A DNA stretch of 64,000 nucleotides from Nematopogon swammerdamellus (Eukaryota > Arthropoda > Insecta > Lepidoptera > Adelidae). The translations under genes were made by a program, and so were the position numbers. The notes below the pieces were generated by a model. That model ran no database searches, was not told where the DNA came from, and saw only the letters and a program-made list of their open reading frames with translations. The first letter of the stretch is position 1; every line of letters begins with the position of its first letter. Positions 31,330 through 40,786 of this stretch are shown here, piece by piece. Where the stretch lies: contig OX336353.1 in NCBI GenBank assembly GCA_946902875.1, positions 17,683,151 through 17,747,150 on the forward strand. Reading direction: 5' to 3'.

Positions 31330-31601
31330 GGCACCAACGAACCAGACACGAGCAGCGAGCCGATCAGACGATATTGCACCAGAAAACAGAAGAAAAGAAG
31401 AGAGAAGTCAATAACGCAGAAACGCTCATTCTAACAAATCCCAATATCCCGTCTTTCCACATAGGGGAAGGTTGCTATCATTGGACCGGTTCTTTCATTG
31501 GACCATCTAAATATTTCCATAACCCCGCATACTGGCCACATTCTATTAAGTCACAAAGTATCGTCACTACTCCAGCCGCACCCCGCGGAAACCTCAGCTC
31601 A
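31330..31601. other. no gene recognised
   Basis: Contains ATTGGACCGGTTCTTTCATT; related TTGGACC/TTGAACCGG words recur at 32550-32610 and 33185-33260. Confidence 0.35.
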
Positions 31602-31609
31602 GTCAGTGC

Positions 31610-32321
31610 CAGCCTTGCCAGAAGGTTACTTTTGTAACCTTTTAGGTTACTTTTAACGCTGAAAGGTTACTTCTAGGTTACACGACTCAAAAGGTTACTT
31701 TTAGGTGATTTTTCAGAACTAATTTGTTTATTACATTTTTAATTGCTTTTCTTACACGAAACCGATTAAACGGCGCAAATATATCTAGGTTTGTGCCACA
31801 GACTATTATACTTTACTGTGGATTCAATACGAGTTCTGTGGGCAGAACTCTTTTATATGTTTTTCATGTTGGCAACGTAAGACTTCGCTCTTAAATCGTC
31901 GTGGTTCTGTGTGTATTCTAAAAACATGTTGAAAATACGACTTTCTCTCTCACAACAGGGTGTGAATAACCAAATCACAAAAGCGTCTCGCTTCAATCTA
32001 ATTCGCTCTTTTCGAGTTCGTTTGCTGTCGTTCGTTCGTGTCGCCTCCAGTCGCCGATCGTCGTGTCGTGTTGGTCGATGAATGAAAGAAAGTTTAGTTT
32101 TGTTTGTTTGTGTCCGTCGGGCGTACTCACATAGTGGTTTGAATTGAAAAAAAAAACGACTGAAAAACTAGGTAAGTGTACAAATAAATACGTACGAGGA
32201 TGAGGATAACCGATAAACACTACTTAATACTGAAAAAAAAATTAAAGGTTACTTTTCACACTAAAAGGTTACTTTTTTTCTATTTTAGGTAACTTTTGAC
32301 AAGATCCCGCTGGCAACACTG
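31610..32321. mobile_element. non-autonomous hAT element, 712 bp, 8-bp TSD
   Basis: Left end CAGCCTTGCCAGAAGGTTAC; right end (reverse complement) CAGTGTTGCCAGCGGGATCT, a typical insect hAT terminus. GTCAGTGC lies immediately outside both ends (31602-31609 and 32322-32329), a perfect 8-bp target duplication. Subterminal AGGTTACTTTT words repeat at both sides (31623-31700, 32245-32300), as for transposase binding sites. The interior has no transposase. Confidence 0.85.
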
Positions 32322-32334
32322 GTCAGTGCAGCCA

Positions 32335-32680
32335 CGACACGCGGCGCGGACTGACGCGTGCGAGAGTGTTTTCGAAGGTGAAAATATAAAAATCGAGCAA
32401 CAATAAAGTGAATCTAAGTATCATTCTTGTTAGTTAAGCTTAAGTGTATTGCTATAAAACATATGATAGTTTCTTTGCGATAGAATCTGTGATGAGATAT
32501 TGAGACTATTCGTTCAGGTTTTTTTTATAAAAAAATCTTGACATAGAACCCAGTTGCTATCAATGAACCGTATATGGGTATCCCTATCATTGAACCGGTC
32601 CAATCATGGTAACTATTTTTAATGAATTTTCGAAGTGAATTTATTTTCAACGTTATATTTTTTTATGTTAAATTGACTTA
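32335..32680. other. no gene recognised
   Basis: AT-rich with two inexact repeats of CTATCA(A/T)TGAACCG. Confidence 0.35.
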
Positions 32681-32682
32681 TT

Positions 32683-32900
32683 ACCCGACTACGGCGTAGC
32701 CAAAAAGAAGGGTTATGATTTTAACAGTCTATGTATGTATGTTTGGATTTGCGTATGTTTTATCGTAGCGCCTAAATTACTCATCGGATTTTAATGAATG
32801 AGGTGTCAATAGGTTCGTTATTATGGTCCGGGTGTATATACACATATACATAGGCAATATAACAATTTAAGAAGGTTAGAAACACGAGTGGATGAAAACC
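32683..32900 (+). mobile_element. lepidopteran repeat fragment (CCCGACTACGGCG type)
   Basis: ACCCGACTACGGCGTAGCCA then AAATTACTCATCGGATTTTA; a related inverted start is at 43168-43195. Confidence 0.5.
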
Positions 32901-33354
32901 TTTTGTGCTTCTTTGCCGGTTTCAACTCAAGGTTCCGGATATGAATTGAACTGCTTTACTTAACGAGGAAATATTATTCCATACGTTTTAGTTGTAGTGG
33001 TGTTTTGAAGTCGGTTTAATATTTTTTTCGTGGTCGTGGTGGTTTTATAATTAGTTTTTTAAATAGTTTGCGTTATTTCAAGTTTTACTGTTAGAATTGA
33101 AATTTCTTAATATTAATAAACGTTTTAACTCAAGTTATTTGTGATTTATTTTCCAAAACTTAAATTTATCATGGGTCGCTTTGATTGGACCACTGGCATA
33201 AATTCGCCGAAGTCCATTCATAGAAACCTAGTAGTCCAATCAAGGCGACCATGGTCCAAAGAAGGAGACGAAAAATAGTTTTCTTGCTTTTTCTCAAAAA
33301 CCATTACAGTTTATTGAATATATAAAAGTATTGTAATAATAGCGTTAGTCTATC

Positions 33355-33480
33355 TATCTATCTATACATATAATAAAATCGTAAAATTAATAATCTCTGT
33401 TTATTTGTGCGCGCATCACGGAAAAACCACTGAACGGAATTTGACGAAACTTTGTATAGTGACTGTAGGTATCCGTAGTA
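33355..33480 (+). mobile_element. lepidopteran repeat fragment
   Basis: ATAATAAAATCGTAAAATTA, CACTGAACGGAATTTGACGA, AACTTTGTATAGTGACTG: the plus-strand relative of 12960-13095. Confidence 0.6.
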
Positions 33481-33519
33481 GGAGCCAGTAGCTCTTTCAG
33501 GTGGCGGACCGTTCATCAG

Positions 33520-33630
33520 TTACTGTTTCACCGTGCGAAACGAAAAATGCCACTAGTGTATTTATTTATGGTCTATGAAAAAGTCGTTTTGGCGGCATCA
33601 AGATGCGTCGTTATCATGAAAATGAGATCC
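33520..33630 (+). repeat. direct duplicate, copy 1
   Basis: About 105 bp (TTCACCGTGCGAAACGAAAA ... GCGTCGTTATCATGAAAATG) nearly identical to 34292-34405. The RTE stub lies between the two. Confidence 0.8.
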
Positions 33631-33837
33631 GCGCATGATATAAAAGAGTACTATCAAACGACTATTCGCGTCGCGCGCGCGCTGCCGCCGGTAGTTTATA
33701 CCGCTGTTCCGAAGTAGACCCAAATAATCGTAATTGCACACTTTTAGAGGGGTTGCGGCAATTTCACCGTGCGATAATGTCAAATTAAATTAAATTGGCA
33801 TTATCGTATCAATTAAAAAACAAACGTTGAAAAAATA

Positions 33838-34196
33838 ATGGAGCGAGCCATGCTGGAAATATCGCTACGTGATATGGCGCGTAACGAGGCAATCCGCCGA
33901 CGCACCAAAGTAGTCGATATTGGACACCGGGTGGCTAAGCTCAAGTGGCAGTGGGCTGGGCACGTTAGCCGAAGAGACGATGACCTTTGGAGTAACCGTG
34001 TCCTACACTGGCGGCCGTGGACAGGAAAACGGTGTGTGAGAAGACCACCCGCCAGGTGGGACAACAAATACATCGGCGGAAAGCAGTGGTTCCGTATCGC
34101 TGAAGGCCGGGAGGACTGGAGGAAAATTGGAGAGGCGTATGTCCAGCAGTGGACGCTTACACGCTGACTGACTGACTGACTGACTGACTGACTGAT
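33838..34196 (+). mobile_element. RTE-clade LINE, C-terminal ORF and (TGAC)n tail
   Basis: 109-codon open frame: MERAMLEISLRDMARNEAIR, RRTKVVDIGHRVAKLKWQWA, GHVSRR, RPPARW, EGREDWRKIGEAYVQQWTLT, stop. This is the RTE ORF2 C-terminus. The 3' end is (CTGA)n (34163-34196), a short tandem tail typical of RTE. It is 5'-truncated just before the Met. Related stubs at 21138, 21557 and 26208. Confidence 0.85.
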
Positions 34197-34221
34197 GTTG
34201 AAAAAAAACCACGTTTCTTGT

Positions 34222-34258
34222 ATCTGCTTACCCCGATTGTCGGGGTACAGTGTGTGTA
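34222..34258 (+). mobile_element. LINE-C 3'-end fragment
   Basis: TGCTTACCCCGATTGTCGGG then GTACAGTGTGTGTAC, the last part of the 3'UTR seen at 17505, 26693 and 57025. Confidence 0.5.
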
Positions 34259-34291
34259 CGGAAAAACCGCACACAGGTGTTTCATCAAGTT

Positions 34292-34405
34292 GCTTGTTAC
34301 TGTTTCACCGTACGAAACGAAAAAATGCCACTAGTGTTTTTATTTATGGTCTATGAAAAAGTCGTTTTGGCGGCATCAAGATGCGTCGTTATCATGAAAA
34401 TGATA
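34292..34405 (+). repeat. direct duplicate, copy 2
   Basis: Partner of 33520-33630, 775 bp downstream. Confidence 0.8.
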
Positions 34406-34434
34406 TTTTTTTCCTTAATTTTTGTAATATTTCT

Positions 34435-34605
34435 TTTTGTTAATACATACATAGTACATTACATATTCTGTGTAAATTTCAACCGGCTACCTATTACGGT
34501 TCGAAAGATACAGCCCTATAAAGTTAGGACAGACGAACGAACGGACGGACGGACAGACGGCGTAGGCTTAGTGATAGGGTCCCGTACGCATACGGAACCC
34601 TAAAA
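34435..34605 (+). mobile_element. Rep-N 3' half, plus
   Basis: ATTCTGTGTAAATTTCAACC, ACCTATTACGGTTCGAAAGA, (GGAC)n, CGGCGTAGGCTTAGTGATAG, CATACGGAACCCTAAAAATG. Confidence 0.8.
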
Positions 34606-34609
34606 ATGC

Positions 34610-35780
34610 GTCATAGATAAGTGAATTTGCCCAAAAATGCAAAATATCTTAATTACATGCTCTCTAAAAATTGTCTCTATATATTTATAGAAATGCCCAC
34701 ATGCGCTTATGACTCGAGAACGGTTTAAGCAGTTTAGACAAGGTTTTCACCAATGGATTTTATCTCTGCAAGGATATAGGCCAATATAACATTATGATAT
34801 CATCCACGCGCGCGGATCTGCCACTGAACAGATAGTTTTCCTACATTCACAAAGGTATAAGGGTCTATTGCACCAACAAAGACTTAAATATATAGACACG
34901 ATAACTAACGACAGCTTATGAGCAGACAGCGCTTAGTCACGTGATTATTTTTCTCCATACAAATCGTCTTTCGGGGTTTATGTTTTCCGAGCTCCTAAAC
35001 ATTAACCGATTATTATAATTTTCTTCTCATCTAATCTACGTACCTTATCTTTTGTATAGATTAAATATACGACGCCAGAGTTAAAAATTTGTTTTTTTAA
35101 CAAAAACAATATTTTTTTTATTTTTTGATGTCACGAAGTTCATTAAGCTTTATTGAATCACTAGCTTTTGCCCGCGGCTTGGCAGCATTCTATAAACATC
35201 AATGTGAAATATTTAGTATCATCTCTTTCGTTCAAGGCTAACAAGCCAGTGATGTCACTACACTGTGTATTGTATACAAAACAAACTGTTTGACAGACAG
35301 CCATTCGTTGCATGGCAAATGTGCACTTTGACTTTTCTTAAGTGCCTGTTAGAAAGTTAATTAAATCAACACCCTGACTTATCTTTAAGTCAGCCTAGGA
35401 TTCTAATGACAGCATTTCACCATTGTCGCAGCTGATTTCTATCGTGCCTTTAAGGTGATATATATCGCAAGTGGACTTATTTTTAAGTCTGTGTTGGCGT
35501 AATCGGACCTAAGCGGGGTAATATTCGTACTTACCTATCTTAGTCAGGAAATAGGATCATCCAACGTCGCAGGAAGCGTCGCAGGGTCGAGATACCCCTC
35601 TCAACCTTCATATGATGACATTATCGGTGCTCGGGAGGACGGGGTTATCCGTGGCAGGGCAGGTCAGGAGATCAGTGGACTGGTAAATCTTTTATCCTAT
35701 TGAGTAGGGATTGTTTCCTATCATTATTGTTTTATATATAATCAAAGAGATTAAGAGGGTGGGTTTAATGTCTTTGTATA
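34610..35780. other. no gene recognised
   Basis: AT-rich to mixed. 35160-35180 has a Rep-G start word (CTAGCTTTTGCCCGCGGCTT) with no further match. No domain-bearing frame. Confidence 0.35.
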
Positions 35781-35834
35781 TAATAGACTTCACATGAAAT
35801 ACGCCGATCGGTTCCTACTGACATAAGCCATACG

Positions 35835-35905
35835 GTGGACCTCGAGTTGACGGTCTGTCAGTCGCACGCTCGGCGAGCGCAGGCGCGTCGATCGTAGTTT
35901 TCTAC
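35835..35905 (+). promoter_or_regulatory. GC-rich leader of the THAP-like exon
   Basis: CAGTCGCACGCTCGGCGAGC and AGGCGCGTCGATCG directly upstream of the ATG, paralleling the island upstream of the 24.3-kb exon. Promoter role is inference. Confidence 0.3.
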
Positions 35906-35912
35906 AAATATA

Positions 35913-35989
35913 ATGCCTACGTGTCGCTTGCGACTCTGTAAAAATGATACCGGGAAGAGAAACAAGGATGACGGCGTCACATATCACAA
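35913..35989 (+). CDS. putative first exon of a second THAP-domain protein (partial)
   Basis: From ATG at 35913: MPTCRLRLCKNDTGKRNKDD then GVTYH plus two bases. It has the THAP opening MP-x-C, x4, C, a Lys/Arg/Asn stretch and DGVTYH. Length (25 codons + 2 nt) and intron phase match the exon at 24244-24323 (26 codons + 2 nt). The expected donor GTAAGT reads ATAAGT (35990-35995): either a rare AT donor, a sequencing or assembly error, or an inactivating change; without splicing, translation stops at the TAA 35991-35993. A CpG-rich leader lies just 5' (35835-35905). Exon 2 not found. The two exons differ in many residues, so they are family members rather than a recent duplicate. It could be a dead relic. 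Confidence 0.5.
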
Positions 35990-36319
35990 ATAAGTGCACG
36001 TATATCACATAATTTCTAAAATATTTACAAATCTCCGAACGGGCCGCCGACTGTTCGCCGAACGTTCGTTGGTAATACTCTAGTTATCCTTCACTTTAAC
36101 AGCATAGTACTTCACAAAGCGTTGCATTAGTTTACCGCTAGATGGCAATGTTTTCTATTGAATACCAAATTGTCCTCCAATATTGCATAGAACGCTGAAT
36201 ATTTAAAACATCATTGTTTCCTATTTGATAAAATAAAGAGTAGCTGGAACGGCCATGGAATGGAACACCCGTATCTACAATTGAACTTGAACTGAAACCA
36301 CAATGACCCTTTCACTTTT

Positions 36320-36620
36320 TTTATGTAAACCAACATGGGTGGCTGTACCGAGGGAACAATGGTGCAGACAAACCTCTCCTCGCGAAACCACGCTCAGTAA
36401 GGCGCTATGCCAGCGGATTTACGGACTGCTGCTAGGCTGTCTAGCCTGTTAATACGACGTTTGAAGACACCCAGGTTAAAGGATTTGGGGAAACACACTC
36501 GCCGGAAGACAGTTCCACACCCTAGAAGTGCGACAAAGAAGCGCTAGGTTCTCAAAAGCCAAATGTCGCCAACAAAAGGTTTGCAGAGTCTCTCTGCGAT
36601 GAATGAGTAATGCGGAGAGG
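36320..36620 (-). mobile_element. LINE-T2 3' end, diverged
   Basis: TTTATGTAAACCAACATGGG, TCCTCGCGAAACCACGCTCA, ACACTCGCCGGAAGACAGTT, AGTCTCTCTGCGATGAAT parallel 422-700. Coding frame decayed. Confidence 0.65.
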
Positions 36621-36710
36621 TTAGGTATTTACGAAAATGTATGAAGAACCCAAATGTTTTTTTCCAGTTTGCCATTCTCTTTTTGGAATCCGTTCGGGGT
36701 AAGGAATCCA

Positions 36711-36752
36711 AAGGACGGACGAACGGACGGACAGACGGACGGACGGACAGAC
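36711..36752. repeat. (GGAC)n microsatellite
   Basis: GGACGGACGAACGGACGGAC and GACGGACGGACGGACAGAC; probably part of a Rep-N-like or other repeat. Confidence 0.75.
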
Positions 36753-36849
36753 TCCTACCCGATGTTATATGGGTTTTATAACGATTTTACAATGCCAGCG
36801 TCGTCGGTGACCACGGGACCATACAACTAGTGGCTTCTTTCGTCCGATG

Positions 36850-36960
36850 TTCCTGTCCATTCTGCTCGTATATGTAACTCGCTGCCGCACTACGTCCGTC
36901 ACTCCCAAACTTTAAATTCTTTTAAAAAATAATTTAAGAAATTCTACCTTAACTAATTTT
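36850..36960 (+). mobile_element. LINE C-terminal stub (CR1/Jockey-like)
   Basis: Frame RICNSLPHYVRHSQTLNSFK K, then a stop, FKKFYLN and stop: the 'R.WNSLP..VR...SLNSFK..LK.FL' C-terminus of LINE pol, with one premature stop. Confidence 0.55.
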
Positions 36961-37183
36961 CTTTATTTTTTATTTTTTATTATTAAGACTGCGGTACTAC
37001 AGTGTGAGACACAATTTGCTAAATTTGCCACATTTTCGTTTCGGTTTTTTGTTCAACGAATTTCAAAAATATATATATTAAAAAATCCTGTCTAAAAGTT
37101 GACCATATTTAAAAGTTGGTGACAGAGTTTTATTTTATTTATGTCAATTAATATGTGAAAAAAAATCACAAACGTAGTACTAA

Positions 37184-37510
37184 ATGGTCCTACCTAAATA
37201 CTCCGTGTGGTCACCCGACGCAAGGACTTTCGGAAACGTCCTAGGAAAGCTCCTTATTGATAAGTCTGGTGACCGACGCGCCAAGTCTTTCTTTTTTCAG
37301 CAAATAGGCCTAGCCATTCAAAGGGGCAACGCAGCCAGCGTATTGGGTACTGTGGCGGAGTCGGAGGAGTTGGACGAAGTTTTTTACTTACAGTAATTTT
37401 GAATGTTAGTATTTAGTTTTTCTTTATTTATTTATTAGGTTAATTTTATCATTGTTATACATTTGTTAGTTAGGTTTTAATTATTTAGTTATTATTATTA
37501 ATGTCTTGAT
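37184..37510 (+). mobile_element. LINE-Q 3' end
   Basis: [51 protein letters not shown] and stop at 37394-37396, then an AT-rich 3'UTR with TTAGTTAGGTTTTAATTATT. It is the least decayed of the four LINE-Q stubs. Confidence 0.75.
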
Positions 37511-37965
37511 TGAAAAAAAATACTCCGAAATGCTCTCTTTGTTTCGAAATTGCAGCTTTCTAAAACATTATTTTGAGTTTATACAATTGCAGATGATGTA
37601 AGATAAAATTTTACTTCTTTTGACAGATTTGGATATTCGTGTAATGTAAATTGTTTTAACAAACTTTGAACAAATACTATATAAAAACAAGCGAACGCTT
37701 CGCTATTCAATCAGTGCCATACATAGACCCCCGTATATTATTTCTCGATGGTGCCATATCAGTGCGCAATTTAATGCTGTAGTACCGCGCTCTTAACTTG
37801 TGGATTAGTATAGTATAAGCATGTATAATTTGTATGTAGTATATAATATGTTCTATACATTGTATGTATGTTTATGCTGTTTGTATTTTATGTATTGTAA
37901 TAATAGGTATGTATGTTACATGTAGGTATATTCATCATAAAAATAAAACACATATTCCTCCTCCT
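37510..37965. other. AT-rich sequence without recognisable feature
   Basis: Only GTATGT-rich low complexity at 37830-37930. Confidence 0.4.
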
Positions 37966-38009
37966 TTCGTTTGCACTACCCATACTTCTTTCTCTGTATT
38001 TTACTTCAC

Positions 38010-38145
38010 CCAAAGTTTGATTGGAAGAAATCACTTGCAGTGATAAGTCCGCCTTTGCGCACTCCTGTGTTTGTTTGTTCTACTCGTGTACTCGTTCTTC
38101 TTTCCATTGTGTGCAATAAAGAGTTTCTATTCTATTCTATTCCTA
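38010..38145 (+). mobile_element. LINE 3'-end fragment with (TATTC)n tail
   Basis: TTGATTGGAAGAAATCACTT, GCAGTGATAAGTCCGCC, CATTGTGTGCAATAAAGAGT then TATTCTATTCTATTC. The GTGATAAG.CCGCC ... TGTGCAATAAAG pattern is a common lepidopteran LINE terminus; similar words occur at 50400-50440. Confidence 0.55.
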
Positions 38146-38594
38146 CTAATGTGATTTTCGCAGATTGTTCGCACACTATATTGTTCACTAAATGAATTGA
38201 CTGTGCGAGTATTTTTCCTAAAGTTTGAATTGAATTGCCGCCGAAACTGACCGTAGTACAATACTGAAGACAGCGTATTGTATTAGTTTTGTTTTAATCT
38301 TGAAAGTAAAGTTTATTTCAATAGTTCCTCGCTCGGCTCCGAAGTTGATCCGGCAGAGTCAATGGGCATAAACACGTGGAGAGGGCGTCACTGTCGACGA
38401 AGTGAAAGAAAACGGCACACGTATACATAACATTACGCCTGTGTCCCAGTGGGGTAGGCAGAGATAACTAATGTCCACGTTTCACGATCCTGGCACTCTC
38501 TGCCGCCCCTTCCACTCTCGTAATGTTCTAGAAAAGGGTACACCACGACAAAATAACTTTATACTATTGTATACACGGTATAAAATTAAATAGG

Positions 38595-38872
38595 TCCTTC
38601 AAGAGTGGCGTGAATGGGCACCTGTCAGGTCGGCATGACATTCGCAACCCCTGCATACGACCGAATGTAAATGTTTTTTTGTTTTTTTTTCTTTTTATGG
38701 AAACTGACACGGTTGGCTACATCACCTACAACATCCGTGATGTCAGCCCTAACACCGGGTGAACTAGGTGCCATGTCAGTGTTTACTTTCATTTTCATTT
38801 GCATTCATGGTCCATGGGCATCGTTTGACACCTTATGGGTTCGTGGTCATATGTCGCGCTTTCAATAAAACA
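38595..38872 (+). mobile_element. LINE-T1 3' end split by a nested SINE-A/LINE-A tail
   Basis: AGGTCCTTCAAGAGTGGCGT ... CATACGACCGAATG stops at about 38670 and resumes at 38800 with CATTCATGGTCCATGGGCAT through TGTCGCGCTTTCAATAAAA. The 44530 copy shows these parts are normally continuous. Confidence 0.75.
38685..38790 (-). mobile_element. SINE-A/LINE-A tail nested in LINE-T1
   Basis: T-run, ATGGAAACTGACACGGTTGG ... GGTGCCATGTCAGTG; severely 5'-truncated (about 100 bp). Confidence 0.75.
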
Positions 38873-38894
38873 AAATGTAACCCCTCCCGCGCTG

Positions 38895-39030
38895 CTTCCA
38901 CTGCACTGAATGGAAGGTCGGCCGAAGCGGCTATGTAAATAGTTCGCGTCTTCCGTCCAGTCAGTGTAGCCAGCACGCCCAAAGGGAAGCGCTGACACGG
39001 TACCTAGTTCACCAAGGTGACCAACTAACG
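38895..39030 (+). mobile_element. SINE-A/LINE-A tail fragment
   Basis: CACTGAATGGAAGGTCGGCC, GCGGCTATGTAAATAGTTCG, AAGCGCTGACACGGTACC, lacking the A-tail end. Confidence 0.65.
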
Positions 39031-39439
39031 TGACTGACCAATTAACGTATCTTCTGTCGTCGGCTGCTGTGGATTGTGTGCGTGCCGGCCATATGTCGGT
39101 AACCAGATAAAATATATACAATGTGTTGGCGTTTCGGGGTATATACTTCTGTGGATAGATTAATTATTTTCTCGTTCGAGAATGAAGTTGCCCGTCGCAT
39201 TCTAAAGTAAACCTACAATAGTATTATTGGGTTACTTTGTGAACAGTTGACAAATACAAGTGTCCCAAAACTCAACGTCAAGCGGGAACCAGGGAGTTAG
39301 GCCAGTTTATGACTACCCAGGGAAAAATAAGAAAAAAAAACAAGAAGAGAAGTTTACGAGACAAATATATGTTTTTGTTGGCGACTTCGCTTTGTCGTAG
39401 AAGTAATAAATAAGTAAGACAAAACACGCCTTAAAATAA

Positions 39440-39556
39440 TTAGATTGGGTCTAGAAGACGGCGGCGGCGCGGGCGGCGCGGCGCCTGCTTATTCTCTACC
39501 GAAGAACAATAGAACAACGATCGTCGGCCGTCTTCCCCGTGCCGGACAATCTGGAC
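39440..39556 (-). other. weak candidate host exon
   Basis: On the minus strand a good acceptor (TTCTTCTTCAGTTTTCAG) precedes an open 38-codon stretch: VQIVRHGEDGRRSLFYCSSV, ENKQAPRRPRRRRLLDPI, stop. The Arg-rich end comes from a GC-rich triplet run. No family recognised; this may be chance. Confidence 0.2.
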
Positions 39557-39687
39557 CTGAAAACTGAAGAAGAACGTTAGTATTTTGCACACGACTGACA
39601 TGTTGAAATCACATTCAACCATAAGCAGGCCAGGCGGCCTATATCGGAATGCTATTTTAATATGCCCCCACGGCTGAGACGAACTGA

Positions 39688-39707
39688 GTTAGGTTAGGTT
39701 AGGTTAG
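39688..39707 (+). repeat. short (TTAGG)n run
   Basis: Three full TTAGG units plus a partial, the insect telomere repeat unit. At 20 bp it may be chance or an interstitial remnant. Confidence 0.5.
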
Positions 39708-39947
39708 CGACGTATTGAAGTAGCATTTCGATATACGCGGCCAGGCGCACTCCGCACTTTAGGTATGAAGCAGGAAGCTGCAAATAAATCGGCGGGCCCG
39801 GCTTGGCGGGTCAATAGAACACACTGGAGCCGACGACGACGTCCCTATACGGAGTTGCAGTGGTTAAATCGCTTCACGCTGTATCCTGAAAGTCGAGGTT
39901 AGCAGGATAATCGATATAGTCTACAAGAAATTGGGTAAAGCACCTCA

Positions 39948-39972
39948 CCCCCCCCCCCCCCCCCCCCCCCCC
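39948..39972. repeat. poly-C tract (~25 C)
   Basis: Uninterrupted C-run after CACCTCA. Unusual for this AT-rich genome; length may be a sequencing artefact. Confidence 0.8.
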
Positions 39973-40277
39973 TTATGGAATCTGATATGTTTGACTGTAT
40001 CACCCACGAGACCCGAGCCCAGCTCCTGCCGGGGTGTGTATCTTAAACAAGGCCCCTACCTTCCGAGTTCAGACGTGGAGAAGCAGCACGGCTTCGAACG
40101 AGTTGTTTGCGCAAACAGTTCGCCGGACCTGTCCGCGGAGATTGAGCTGAGTTGTTTATAGTTTCCACCTAGCTGCTGTGGCGGATTTATAAGAGAGAGA
40201 GAGAGGGGTGGGGGGGATATCGCTGTACTTTGGGACCTTTTAGCATAACACCCACCCCTACCCCTCTTTATAGTATA

Positions 40278-40430
40278 CCAGCTTTTGCCCGCGGCTTCGG
40301 TCGCGCACCCTATGTCCATCCTGAAGGTTCATTCGAAATATTTGCAAAAGATTTTTTAAATCGGACGAGTATTTTCGGAGATTACCCCCTAAATCCGAAC
40401 TTACAAACTTTACCTCTTCATAATCAACGT
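40278..40430 (+). mobile_element. Rep-G relative fragment
   Basis: CCAGCTTTTGCCCGCGGCTT, CGGTCGCGCACCCTATGTCC, then TTGCAAAAGATTTTTTAAAT. Inner sequence differs from 5083. Confidence 0.5.
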
Positions 40431-40786
40431 ACGTACGTACGTACCACGTAATCCAAAGAACGTATCCACAAACGATTTCTGATACCACATGGCAATGAGT
40501 AGGTAAAATAAATATAAATACTCATCGCTGCCCTTGCATCTTCTTCAATCGAGCTGAAATATAATGTAAAGTACATATGTATATAAGTATGTATGTATGT
40601 ATAATATACAAGAGTTGATGTAGGTATATTATAATATTTATATTTCTTATTGTATATAATATGTAATTATGTATATGTAAGGATTTATATTGATTGTATG
40701 TATCTTTGTACAATTTGTATATGTGTGTATTTATATTTCATACAACTGTTCCCTATTAAGGCCGTGACAAACGCCAACGACCTTGA

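Noticed and set aside
33993..34274. minus-strand frames with Ser-Gln-Val-Ser repeats
   Set aside because: Antisense to the RTE stub and its (TGAC)n tail.
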